DNA from: an uncultured Bacteroidales bacterium
Lineage (GTDB): Bacteria > Bacteroidota > Bacteroidia > Bacteroidales > CAIWKO01
DNA: 64,000 bases
NCBI GenBank assembly: GCA_903913285.1
Contig: CAIWKO010000004.1
Location: forward strand, 62,001 to 126,000
Direction: 5' to 3'
In this document: in pieces, positions 43,867 through 52,519 of the stretch
How positions within the stretch are numbered: the stretch's first letter is position 1
Layout: every line of letters begins with the position of its first letter
The notes under the pieces: generated by a model
What the model saw: the letters and a program-made list of their open reading frames with translations, nothing else
Told to the model about the DNA's origin: nothing
Databases searched by the model: none
Position numbers and translations under genes: made by a program

Positions 43867-45170
43867 TTGTTTTGAGCCAGTTCAATCATGTTTTCATACA
43901 TCGAACGCCAACCTTTCCATGCTTTGGAAGTGCCCAACGATTCGTTGTGCCATAAACTTATAAATGTTCCGTCGAGTTGTTTTATTTTCTCAATAATTGG
44001 AGCAATTTGCCTGAGGATATCGTCAGCCGGCAGTTGTTTGTGCTGTTTAAATACACCTTCCATAAAGACGAAAGGATGAATGGTGAGATTTTCTACCCTG
44101 TTTTTCTGCAGGTCGAAAAACAGAAAAGGCTGGGAAGTGCCTGCCCTGAAACCGATGTCGGTTGCGAACCCCATAGAGTAGTCGTCGGTGATGCCATTGG
44201 CAAGATAATTCCTGTATGTTTCGGGGAACCGAATTTTGATGAAATGCTGACGGGCTGACGTAATCTTTTTTCCGATGGCTTCTTCAAGCCTTTTGATCTC
44301 TCCGGCAAGCAGTTCGGGTTTTTCGGCCGAGAGATAGGAGGGATGAATGCCGATGGGCGACCTTTCAGCAATACGACCAAGTAATTGTTGGATGCGTTTA
44401 TTTTCGGGGGAAATGTTTTTGTCAAAGGGGCCATAGGTGCCCGGATGGAAAAAATAAATCGGATTTAATTGATATTTTTCCTGCAATCCGAACTGATAAT
44501 CATACGAGTCAAAAGGGTCGTGAGCGATATTTAACAGGACATGAACGCGTCTGAAACAGGCTGCAATGTTAAAATGAAGACCATCGCGGAAGTATCCGCC
44601 CAGATTGCGGGCAAATCCCTTGTGTTTATAGGAATAGGCAATATCGATATCGTAAGTCGGAATGAAAGCGTAGGAATGTTTTTTAAATTGCAAGGAAGGA
44701 AATCTTAGATGCAATACTTCGGCAAACTGTTTAATCCAAAGGTCGACCAAGGGCAAATGCAGGAAGTTATGTTTGTGTGCCAGAGAGTTTATTGCCTCGA
44801 ATCTGCCATGCGCATCAGATGTAAAAGGCAAATATTCCTCATAGCGACTGAGCATAAAAAAAACAGCGAAAAATACATCGAAGGGTAAAGCAGAGCCCGA
44901 TACGTGATTCGGAAACAATGTTATTATTTCTTTATTTGCGCCTGTTTGCGGTGTAAAAGTTCTCAGGGTATCTTCACCGAGCAGACCATCAGCATAAAAG
45001 TGCAATTCATCGTGCAGAGGAGCATCAGCATAACTGAATTTTATGTTTTCGGAGGTGGTAAATAGGTCTCTATTATTCGTGATGCTGAAATCAATGCCCA
45101 AATACCCCATAATATGGTTGAAAACGTACTGGTGACGTGGTGTGGTTTGTGGTATATAAATGAGCAGCAT
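43863..45170 (-). CDS. Polysaccharide-deacetylase-like protein
   Basis: 435 residues. The N-terminal domain (about 1-165) resembles the region found before polysaccharide deacetylase domains in Bacteroidota (LPFDVFFAVFFMLSRYEEYLPF near 95-116). The second part looks like a divergent NodB/carbohydrate-esterase 4 fold: TYDIDIAY near 173 in place of the usual TFDDG start, PIYFFHPGTYGPFDKN near 230, and IGIHPSYLS near 275 as the HxxxH-like region. Whether the metal ligands are complete is unclear. It shares an ATGA overlap with the acyltransferase gene. Confidence 0.72.
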   Translation of the reverse strand: MLLIYIPQTTPRHQYVFNHIMGYLGIDFSITNNRDLFTTSENIKFSYADAPLHDELHFYADGLLGEDTLRTFTPQTGANKEIITLFPNHVSGSALPFDVFFAVFFMLSRYEEYLPFTSDAHGRFEAINSLAHKHNFLHLPLVDLWIKQFAEVLHLRFPSLQFKKHSYAFIPTYDIDIAYSYKHKGFARNLGGYFRDGLHFNIAACFRRVHVLLNIAHDPFDSYDYQFGLQEKYQLNPIYFFHPGTYGPFDKNISPENKRIQQLLGRIAERSPIGIHPSYLSAEKPELLAGEIKRLEEAIGKKITSARQHFIKIRFPETYRNYLANGITDDYSMGFATDIGFRAGTSQPFLFFDLQKNRVENLTIHPFVFMEGVFKQHKQLPADDILRQIAPIIEKIKQLDGTFISLWHNESLGTSKAWKGWRSMYENMIELAQNK

Positions 45171-45186
45171 AGATTTGATTGTGAAT

Positions 45187-45194
45187 CAAAATTA
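45187..45194 (-). promoter_or_regulatory. -7 box TAATTTTG for the deacetylase-like gene
   Basis: A perfect TAnnTTTG on the minus strand, 17 bp before the start codon at 45170. Confidence 0.5.
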
Positions 45195-45293
45195 CTATTT
45201 CTTACCAATAAAAAAATTTATTTAGCAATAAAATTGATACGGGAACTCTTTGCAAAATGTTCAATTAAAAAATGATGAAGGTATTAATTCAAC

Positions 45294-46595
45294 CTAAATC
45301 ACTTCAGCCACCACAAATGTACTTCCTCCTACAAAGATCAAATCGTTTTTATTTGCTTCTTTTTTGGCTTGTTGATAAGCCAGTTTTACCGATTGAAATT
45401 TTTTCCCCACTAAGTCGAATTTTTTTGCTTCAAGCATCAATGTATCGGTTTCGAGACCTCGTGGAATATTGGGTTTGCAGAAATAATACACTGCTTTTTT
45501 CGGAAGAAGAGACAAAACTTTCGAAATGTCTTTATCGCTAACCATTCCCAGCACAATATGGAGTTTCTTAAAATTCATGATGTGGATTTGAGCCATAACT
45601 TCAGTTATTCCTGCCTCGTTATGAGCCGTATCGAATATGATCCAGGGATGGTTTGATTTAATCGTCCAGCGGCCTTTAAACCCTGTGTTTAATGTTACAT
45701 TTGCTATACCTTCAATTAAGGCTTCTTTGCTAATATTTAATCCCTGGTATATCAGTAAATCGTACGCGGCAAAAACTGTTTGAAGGTTTTCCTTCTGATA
45801 AATTCCCGATAGGGGGCTGTATAGATCAGGAGATTTTATGACTGCGTTCTTAATAATTGTAAATATACTTCCGAAAGGCCGAGCCTCAGAATGCCTGAAA
45901 TCTTCAATTTTATATTCAGCATCTGCGAAATGGATATCCGAATGCATTTTCTTTGCTGTTTTTACGAAAACTTCTTTTATTTCAGCTTGTGTTTTACCAA
46001 TGAGCACAGGGATATTCTCTTTGATGATTCCTGCTTTTTCATTGGCTATTTCGGGCAGGGTAGCGCCAAGAAATTGAGTATGGTCGAGGCTGATATTGGT
46101 AATAATGCTTAGTATCGGCCGAACAATATTGGTTGAATCTAACCTGCCACCCATTCCTGTTTCAACTACCGCGATGTCGATCTTCTGTTCAGCAAAATAA
46201 TGCATGGCCAGAGCAAATGTCATTTCGAAGAAGGAAGGTTGGATCTTTTCAAAATTGTTTTCAAATTTAGAAATGAAAGATGTAACACTCCTCTTTGGAA
46301 TCATTTCACCAAGTATGCGGATGCGTTCACGAAAATCTTTCAGATGAGGAGAAGTGAAGAGACCTGTCCGCAAGCCCGATTCCTGCAAAACAGAAGCCAG
46401 CATGTTAGCAACTGAGCCTTTGCCGTTGGTGCCTGCAATATGAATGGACGGAAAATTTTGTTCGGGGTTATGAGTAAGTTCACTCAGGGCAAATGTGTTG
46501 TCGAGATTGTTTTTATAAGCAGTTCCTCCCATACGATGAAACATAGGTAGTTTGCTGTATATATAATCTAAAGCTTGAGAATAATCATCTATCAT
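45294..46595 (-). CDS. folC: Folylpolyglutamate synthase / dihydrofolate synthase
   Basis: A Mur-ligase-family enzyme that adds glutamate to dihydropteroate and to folates. 433 residues. Seen: HIAGTNGKGSVANMLASVLQESG near 53-75 in two parts (ATP loop TNGKGS), MTFALAMHYFAEQKIDIAVVETGMGGRLDSTN near 123-154 in parts, SIITNISLDHTQFLG near 160, and IFDTAHNEAG near 325. It follows tonB by 35 bp on the same strand and is probably cotranscribed with exbB-exbD-tonB, an association without obvious functional link. Confidence 0.95.
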   Translation of the reverse strand: MIDDYSQALDYIYSKLPMFHRMGGTAYKNNLDNTFALSELTHNPEQNFPSIHIAGTNGKGSVANMLASVLQESGLRTGLFTSPHLKDFRERIRILGEMIPKRSVTSFISKFENNFEKIQPSFFEMTFALAMHYFAEQKIDIAVVETGMGGRLDSTNIVRPILSIITNISLDHTQFLGATLPEIANEKAGIIKENIPVLIGKTQAEIKEVFVKTAKKMHSDIHFADAEYKIEDFRHSEARPFGSIFTIIKNAVIKSPDLYSPLSGIYQKENLQTVFAAYDLLIYQGLNISKEALIEGIANVTLNTGFKGRWTIKSNHPWIIFDTAHNEAGITEVMAQIHIMNFKKLHIVLGMVSDKDISKVLSLLPKKAVYYFCKPNIPRGLETDTLMLEAKKFDLVGKKFQSVKLAYQQAKKEANKNDLIFVGGSTFVVAEVI

Positions 46596-46630
46596 TGCCG
46601 GAACTCACATTACAATTCAGGTCAGGAAGC

Positions 46631-47452
46631 CTAATTTAAATTCACGAAGTTGTAGGAAATGGTTCCTTTTTGTTCTTCGGGAGCGTTAGCTTTAACACTA
46701 AAAGTTGCGCGTTTTGCAGCATCACCAGCGATTTTCCATAAGCCCTGATTGGTGGTTGTGGTTCCTTTTGCTCCTGCAATATATTTGGTAACGTTTCCTT
46801 TTTTATCAACCCATATTTCAACAACAACAATTCCTTCGGCTTTTGAGTTGTTCACTGGTTTGGGAATATATTTTGCCGTACGGTCCTTCATAAAATATGA
46901 AACGCCTTTTTCGTGTCCGGGTCCAATGCCGGGCCCGTCGCCCGGACCTTGACCTGTTCCATTACCGCCACCTGTACCGCCTCCGCTACCACCATCGCCT
47001 GTGTAACTTTTTGAATTGATATCCCCGTTTTTATTACCTTGATTTCCGTTGGTATTTGTGTTTCCATCACCCGATTTCTTCTTGTATAAAGCATTCGGAT
47101 TATCCACAGGGTCATTAATCTTTATGATGTTGTTGGTAACTTTTTTTGTTTTATCCTTAGAGTTAAGTGCTATGGCATCTTCACTGTTTTGCGTAATCAC
47201 ATTATCGTCGCTGTTGTTATGTGAAATATCTTTTGTGCTGATAGGAATGAGTTGTTCGGAATTATTATTACCCATGCCTTTATCAGAATTGCCGAAATTG
47301 ACTTCCAAGCCTGAACCACCACCAACCATTGGATAAGGAGGAATCGGTGTGCGAAGAATTATCAAAACCAACGCAAGAATCAATATCCCGTGAAAGGCAA
47401 CCGTGAGGATGACTGCTAAGGGTCTTTGAGTTTCTTTTTGTTCGGTTATCAT
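46631..47452 (-). CDS. TonB-like energy transducer with Gly/Asn-rich linker
   Basis: 273 residues: one N-terminal helix (about 12-32), a long low-complexity linker (about 40-195) and a TonB-type C-terminal domain (about 205-270: KAEGIVVVEIWVDKKGNVT, final SYNFVNLN). Instead of the usual Pro/Lys rod the linker is rich in Asn, Ser, Gly and Thr, with a Gly stretch (GGSGGGTGGGNGTGQGPGDG) and GPGIGPGHEKG. With ExbB and ExbD it would pass proton-motive force to outer-membrane receptors, or work in a Tol-like complex. Overlaps exbD by ATGA. Confidence 0.85.
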   Translation of the reverse strand: MITEQKETQRPLAVILTVAFHGILILALVLIILRTPIPPYPMVGGGSGLEVNFGNSDKGMGNNNSEQLIPISTKDISHNNSDDNVITQNSEDAIALNSKDKTKKVTNNIIKINDPVDNPNALYKKKSGDGNTNTNGNQGNKNGDINSKSYTGDGGSGGGTGGGNGTGQGPGDGPGIGPGHEKGVSYFMKDRTAKYIPKPVNNSKAEGIVVVEIWVDKKGNVTKYIAGAKGTTTTNQGLWKIAGDAAKRATFSVKANAPEEQKGTISYNFVNLN

Positions 47453-47847
47453 TTTTGGGTAGATTTTGTAGCTAAAACCATTTTTATTTTCAACTTGTTC
47501 CCGATTTGCAACACATCAACCAGATCTTGTATTGTCAAAGCGTTATCTATCCTTAATACGATGGTCGGGTCTTCAAGGTTACGAATAGCATTGGCCATTT
47601 CGGCTTCCAGATGGTCGCTTGCAATGGCTTTGTTATTTATATAATAGGTTTTGTCGGCAGTCATCGATAGGGTGACCTGCTGTTTGTTCATTGCCTGCGA
47701 AGTGGTGGCTTTCGGAAGCATGAGTTTTACTACAGAAGGATTTACCATAGTGGAAACTATCAGAAAGAACAACAGCAGAAAGAACATGATGTCGTTCAGC
47801 GAACCTGTATATACTTCGGCTGTATAGCCTTTTGATTTTCGCAAATT
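47449..47847 (-). CDS. exbD: ExbD/TolR-type biopolymer transport protein
   Basis: 132 residues. One helix (about 17-37; LNDIMFFLLLFFLIVSTMV) carries the Asp in LNDIMF that is the proton-coupling residue of ExbD/TolR. It is followed by the periplasmic domain (about 55-130; IVLRIDNALTIQDLVDVLQ). ATG 47847, five bp after the exbB stop, is preferred to the longer frame that reads into exbB. Confidence 0.93.
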   Translation of the reverse strand, partial: NLRKSKGYTAEVYTGSLNDIMFFLLLFFLIVSTMVNPSVVKLMLPKATTSQAMNKQQVTLSMTADKTYYINNKAIASDHLEAEMANAIRNLEDPTIVLRIDNALTIQDLVDVLQIGNKLKIKMVLATKSTQK

Positions 47848-47851
47848 CATA

Positions 47852-48565
47852 TTATGCTTCTTTTTGTAAGATATCCATGAATTCGATGCCGGCATCTTCG
47901 AGTTTGAAGATTACTTTATCGAGCAATATCTGCAAATAATGATAACCCACATAAGCCAAAACTCCTACAATGAGTCCCGAGGCGCTGGTAATCATTTTTT
48001 CGTACAAACCTCCTGAAATAACTCCGATACTGATGTTATCGGCCAACGAAATTTTATAAAAGATCTTGATAACTCCCATTATGGTACCGATAAACCCAAG
48101 CATAGGGGCAATGCCGGCCACGATACCCAATATTTTCATGTTGCGTTCCAATTTCGAAACTTCGTATTTTCCTACGCTTTCGATAGAACGTTCAATATCA
48201 TTGATGGGTCGGCCAATACGCTCAAGCCCTTTTTCGACCATGCGCGAAACCGGTGTATTGGTCGTTTTGCACATCGTTTTTGCAGCATCGAGTTTCAGGT
48301 CGGAAACCAACATGTCGATATTGGTCATAAAGTTTTTATCTGATTTGCCTGCTTTTCTTAATGCAATGAAACGTTCGATGAAGAAATATACGGCTAAGAG
48401 GGAGCAGATGAAAATAGGAATCATGATAACACCGCCTTTGAGTATCAGTTCCCATAACGACATTTGGATTTGTGTAGAGGCTTGTTGAGTTGTTTGAACT
48501 GCTTGAGCCACGGTGTCGTGAGCAGCAGCAGTGCCTTGTGTGATTTGCAAAATTATACCCAGCAT
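47852..48565 (-). CDS. exbB: ExbB/TolQ/MotA-type proton channel protein
   Basis: 237 residues with three membrane helices: about 45-66 (GGVIMIPIFICSLLAVYFFIE), 140-165 (GIVAGIAPMLGFIGTIMGVIK) and 185-210. LGFIGTIMGVI with the proton-path Thr is typical of ExbB/TolQ. A short N-terminal periplasmic part precedes (AAAHDTVAQAVQTTQQASTQ). First gene of exbB-exbD-tonB-folC; TACTTTTA upstream of it is one base off the -7 consensus. Confidence 0.95.
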   Translation of the reverse strand: MLGIILQITQGTAAAHDTVAQAVQTTQQASTQIQMSLWELILKGGVIMIPIFICSLLAVYFFIERFIALRKAGKSDKNFMTNIDMLVSDLKLDAAKTMCKTTNTPVSRMVEKGLERIGRPINDIERSIESVGKYEVSKLERNMKILGIVAGIAPMLGFIGTIMGVIKIFYKISLADNISIGVISGGLYEKMITSASGLIVGVLAYVGYHYLQILLDKVIFKLEDAGIEFMDILQKEA

Positions 48566-48654
48566 AATACTTTATTTATTTGAAAAATAAAAGTAATGGT
48601 TTGCAGGCTTATAGTTAAGCAGATATTTGTTTAGTTTTAAACACGCGGTTGTTA

Positions 48655-48720
48655 ATAGAAATGTGATTAGTGATTAGTGATTGGCGATTAGAATTGTTTA
48701 CAATTCACCATTCACTATCA
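48655..48720. repeat. 7-bp microrepeat GTGATTA
   Basis: ATGTGATTAGTGATTAGTGA and the following GGCGATTAG form four 7-bp units at about 48660-48690, related to the words at 25555 and 36722. Confidence 0.75.
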
Positions 48721-48721
48721 A

Positions 48722-50056
48722 TTATTCATCCAACCATTTTTGTATCCTGCCGGTAACTTCGTTTTTCATATCGGTGGGAAGCGAAGAAATACGACTACCA
48801 TGATTTCCACCCGGGCAAACGGCTTTATACATGTTCTTTTTGTTATCGAAACTAACTGCTGCAGCCGACCATGGGTCGAATTCGCCATATATGAAAATCA
48901 TTTTAGGGTCGTTGTCGCGGATGAATCGGGCACATTTACGGGAAATAGTCGAGTCGAAAGCAACCCGATAATCTTTTGGCAAAAATATTTTATCGAGATA
49001 GCCCTTGGCTGTTATTATCTTCAGATATTTTGCAAAAGGTTGGGTGTCGTAGCCATAATAACCCAATTCGTGGGCTGCTTGAACATAAAATGCTTTGGTA
49101 TCTTCTATCCCCTCGATGGCAAAATAATCGGGCGAACAAACCCGCATCATATAATTGAACAAATCGGTGTCGGAAGCTTTGTCGGAAGGAATGGAGGAGG
49201 ATTTCCAACCCCATTGCCAAAACGAAAAAGAGGTTTCGAGCACGCAGTAATCGTAAATTTCGTCGAGGGGCAGGTTAAACGTGTATTTTTTGTCGTCGCA
49301 AAATTTCTTGAAAAGCGGGAGGATATTTTTTCTGTGTTTGAGCATCTCGATTTGATAAGCCCTGAGTTTGTCGCGGTCGGCTTGAGTGCCGGGTTTGTTG
49401 GCAATAAAGGGTTCGTGGCGGCCGTCTTCGACGCCGAAACTGAGCGGAGCTACATAGCATACCGAAATATCAACATCTTTGGGATAAAGCGTGCGATAAA
49501 TCAAAGCCGTTTCGCCTCCTTTGCTGATGCCTGTTGCAATCCATTTGTGAGTATAGATGGTTTTAAAGAGCTCGTTAACGTGATGATGGTCGGCGGCAGC
49601 ATTGGCAGTGGTGAGATATTTCCAGTTCATAACTTTGGGCATCGATTGACCGAAATAGCGGTGTTCGACAAAGACCTGATTGGTGTGAAACAGGCTCGCC
49701 AGCTCTTCGGTGTAGTTTTGATAGGCAGCATAATCGCCGCCATAGCCTTCGGTAACGATAACCGTGGGCGCATCGAACGAATAGTGCGAAACGAAAACCC
49801 GCTGCTCGAACCAACCGGCAGTTGTATCTTTTGCATCGAGCCACTGTTTGAGTTCTACCAGATATTTTTCGGTGAAAGGTGCAGCAAATTTCAATGGTTT
49901 CACATCTATAACCCCGGGCAGGGCTTTTAGTTTATGCAACAGAGGGCTTTCCTGAGTTTGTGCCTGACATGTTGTTGCAGTTTCGACGGTGAATAGAGGA
50001 GTAAGAACACTGAAAACAAGCGCTAATATCCAAATCTTGATAATTTTTGTTGTCAT
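48722..50056 (-). CDS. Secreted S28/S37-type serine peptidase
   Basis: 444 residues with a signal peptide (about 1-33, ending CQAQ). The alpha/beta-hydrolase catalytic elements are visible: the nucleophile elbow GISKGGE with Ser178, an acid in IYGEFDPWSAA near 395, and His in CPGGNHGSRI near 418. VEHRYFGQS near 130-138 is typical of prolyl-type S28 and tripeptidyl-aminopeptidase S37 families. It would remove short N-terminal peptides in the periplasm or outside. No T9SS sorting domain. The 21-bp array C begins 103 bp upstream. Confidence 0.88.
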   Translation of the reverse strand: MTTKIIKIWILALVFSVLTPLFTVETATTCQAQTQESPLLHKLKALPGVIDVKPLKFAAPFTEKYLVELKQWLDAKDTTAGWFEQRVFVSHYSFDAPTVIVTEGYGGDYAAYQNYTEELASLFHTNQVFVEHRYFGQSMPKVMNWKYLTTANAAADHHHVNELFKTIYTHKWIATGISKGGETALIYRTLYPKDVDISVCYVAPLSFGVEDGRHEPFIANKPGTQADRDKLRAYQIEMLKHRKNILPLFKKFCDDKKYTFNLPLDEIYDYCVLETSFSFWQWGWKSSSIPSDKASDTDLFNYMMRVCSPDYFAIEGIEDTKAFYVQAAHELGYYGYDTQPFAKYLKIITAKGYLDKIFLPKDYRVAFDSTISRKCARFIRDNDPKMIFIYGEFDPWSAAAVSFDNKKNMYKAVCPGGNHGSRISSLPTDMKNEVTGRIQKWLDE

Positions 50057-50158
50057 ATCGGTAATTTTTTTAGGAGATATAAAAGTAGAAATATTTTAAG
50101 ATACGAGGCACATAATTTTTGTGGCAATTTTACTGATAAAAAAAATGAATTTTTGATA

Positions 50159-50431
50159 AAAAACATCGATTGCGGTACCAAAAATACCGTTTGCGATAGC
50201 AAAAACACCGTTTGCGGCACCGAAAACACCGTTTACATTAGCAAAAACACCGTTTACGGTAGTAAAAACACCGTTTACGGCACCGAAAACACCGATTACT
50301 GTACCAAAAACATCGATTGTGGTAGCAAAAACATCGTTTGCGGTAGCAGAAACACAATTTGCGGTACCAAAAACACCGTTTATGGTAGCAAAAACATCGT
50401 TTACGGTAGTAAAAACACCAAAGTTGGTAGC
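50159..50431. repeat. 21-bp tandem array C, 13 units
   Basis: Thirteen consecutive units of exactly 21 bp with consensus AAAAACACCGTTTRCGGTAG plus C. Most contain the perfect inverted repeat ACCGT-TT-ACGGT or a one-base variant. The fourth position from the end varies among TACC, TAGC, CACC and TAGT. Frames stay open; one plus-strand frame reads KTPFTVV/KTPFAVA-type heptapeptides. The continuing open frame runs antisense into kup and is not taken as a gene. Confidence 0.95.
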
Positions 50432-50491
50432 AAAATCGGTAAAAAAGGTAAATTTTTACCTCATCCCATCAAAAAAATCAATAAAAAGGCT
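50432..50491. other. Short spacer between array C and the kup stop codon
   Basis: About 60 bp. A weak AATAAA-GCCT-TTTTATT stem with a T-run on the minus strand might end kup transcription, but it is too weak to call a terminator. Confidence 0.3.
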
Positions 50492-52450
50492 TTATTTATT
50501 CGGCTGGTTTTCGATGCGCTTCAAATCAAATTTAGGATTTTTGGGTATGGCAAGCGGAACGGTTTCAACCACCACGCTGCTTGTGTCCATTCCATAAGCA
50601 CGCACTTCGCCGATACCAACCCTTTTCAGATATGTATAAATATCCATGATAAACTGTTCGAAAGGCGGAAAATCGAAATCGTAGTTTTGAATGCGGTCGA
50701 TAATAATAAACCTGAAATCGCCGAGAATTTTATGCTTGTTCAGCGACGGATAGTTGGATGTGAGGTCAATTTCGTTGTTTCGTATCAATTCATCTATCAC
50801 TTGTTTGAAAAAAAGATTGATACGTGGCTGCACCCTGAAGCCCAGCTTGAAATCAATTTTGATAACAGTATCAGGAATCAGGGTTGTAACTTTAAATTCT
50901 TTAGTATTGGGCTCATCCAAAATATCGATGTGAACCAACCAATACAAATCGGCACGTTTGGGTTGCTTGTTGATGATAGAATAAATAATTTTCGATTCAA
51001 CTTCGGTGGTGCGGTTGGCTTTGGTTAGATACACCAGATTGGTTGCATACTTCGGGACGGTTTTATCGTTTTTAAGGTCTCTCAGAATATCCGTGTAAGG
51101 AGCAATACGTATAAATTCAATGAAACGGTTTTTAATAGCACGGCCTTTTTGCCAAACATACATAATAAAGAACAGCAAACCTGCGATCAAAATCGTTACC
51201 CAACCGCCGTGCGTAAACTTATTCAGATTTGCCAGCAGGAATGAACCCTCGATCGATAAATAAACGAGCACGAAAGGAATGGTTAGGTATAAAGGTAGCT
51301 TGCGGTAGAAGAAATAATAGCCCAACAGTATGGTGGTCATCAGCATCGTGATGGTGATAGAAAGACCGTAAGCAGCTTCCATTTTCGATGACTCCTGAAA
51401 AAACAAGATTACCAGAATGCACGATATCCATAGAAACCTGTTTATGCTGGGAATATAGAGCTGACCTTTGATCTGAGTAGGATAAATGATGCGCGATTTG
51501 GGCCAGAAGTTCAATAAAATGGCTTCGTTGATGATAGAGAACGAACCGCTTATCAATGCCTGGCTGGCGATTATGGCTGCGGCAGTTGCAATACCGATTC
51601 CGAACATCAAAAACCAATCGGGCATGATGCCGTAGAATGGATTTACCTGATGGATGTTCAAATTCGGATTTGAAAGCAGCCAGGCGCCTTGTCCCAGATA
51701 ATTAAGAACTAAGGCAATCTTAACGTAGATCCAGGTGGCACGTATATTTTTGATTCCGCAATGCCCAATATCAGAATATAAAGCTTCGGCACCCGTGGTA
51801 CACAAAAAAACAGCCCCCAACAATAAAAAACCGCCGGGATAAGCGCTCAATAATTTATAAGCATAATAGGGGTTGAAAGCTTTCAGGATATATGGAAAAT
51901 GAATAACCTGCGAAAAACCCAATACCGCGAGCATGGCAAACCAAATAAACATGATGGGCCCAAACGATTTTCCGATAAAGCCTGTGCCAAATTGCTGAAT
52001 TAGGAATATTGCACAAATTATGGCGATCACGATAGGAATAATCGGAACATCGGTATTAACCATCTTCAAGCCTTCGATGGCCGAAACCACCGTAATGGCA
52101 GGAGTGATGATACCGTCGGCTAAAAGAGTAGCGCCTCCGATGATAGCGAAAATAAAAACCCATTTTGCCTTTTTCCGGATCAAAGCATACAAAGCAAAAA
52201 TGCCGCCTTCACCTTTATTGTCGGCACGAATTGTAACCATCACGTATTTAACGGTGGTTTGCAGGGTCAATGTCCAGATAATACATGAAATGCCGCCCAA
52301 AATGAGCATCTCCGAAATGCCTTGCGAATTAGAAACAATAGCCCGAAGCACATACAGCGGTGAGGTGCCGATATCGCCATAAACAATGCCTAAGGTTATG
52401 ATAAAACCAGCAAGTGTTACATTCGATAAATTATTTTTCGGACTTTTCAT
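50492..52450 (-). CDS. kup: Kup/Trk-type potassium transporter
   Basis: A K+/H+ symporter for potassium uptake. 652 residues with about twelve helices. LGIVYGDIGTSPLYVLRA near 20-37 is the family signature, with Asp-Ile-Gly-Thr-Ser-Pro. It is followed by a cytoplasmic C-terminal domain (about 460-650). ATG 52450 is preferred over a frame start at 52471, as members begin near MKSPKNNLSNVTLAGF. Last gene of a four-gene run (murF-anmK-mscS-kup). Confidence 0.95.
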   Translation of the reverse strand: MKSPKNNLSNVTLAGFIITLGIVYGDIGTSPLYVLRAIVSNSQGISEMLILGGISCIIWTLTLQTTVKYVMVTIRADNKGEGGIFALYALIRKKAKWVFIFAIIGGATLLADGIITPAITVVSAIEGLKMVNTDVPIIPIVIAIICAIFLIQQFGTGFIGKSFGPIMFIWFAMLAVLGFSQVIHFPYILKAFNPYYAYKLLSAYPGGFLLLGAVFLCTTGAEALYSDIGHCGIKNIRATWIYVKIALVLNYLGQGAWLLSNPNLNIHQVNPFYGIMPDWFLMFGIGIATAAAIIASQALISGSFSIINEAILLNFWPKSRIIYPTQIKGQLYIPSINRFLWISCILVILFFQESSKMEAAYGLSITITMLMTTILLGYYFFYRKLPLYLTIPFVLVYLSIEGSFLLANLNKFTHGGWVTILIAGLLFFIMYVWQKGRAIKNRFIEFIRIAPYTDILRDLKNDKTVPKYATNLVYLTKANRTTEVESKIIYSIINKQPKRADLYWLVHIDILDEPNTKEFKVTTLIPDTVIKIDFKLGFRVQPRINLFFKQVIDELIRNNEIDLTSNYPSLNKHKILGDFRFIIIDRIQNYDFDFPPFEQFIMDIYTYLKRVGIGEVRAYGMDTSSVVVETVPLAIPKNPKFDLKRIENQPNK

Positions 52451-52519
52451 GCTTAAAAAAAGAATCGGCAAATTTATAACAACTTTAGCATCAAAATCAT
52501 TTTTTCTGATAAATATTTT

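Noticed and set aside
48740-49930. 396-codon plus-strand frame opposite the S28/S37 peptidase
   Set aside because: Antisense to a gene with signal peptide and catalytic motifs; the frame itself shows no family features.
50153-51028. 291-codon plus-strand frame through array C and antisense to kup
   Set aside because: The first part is repeat DNA and the rest is the complement of a well-supported kup gene.
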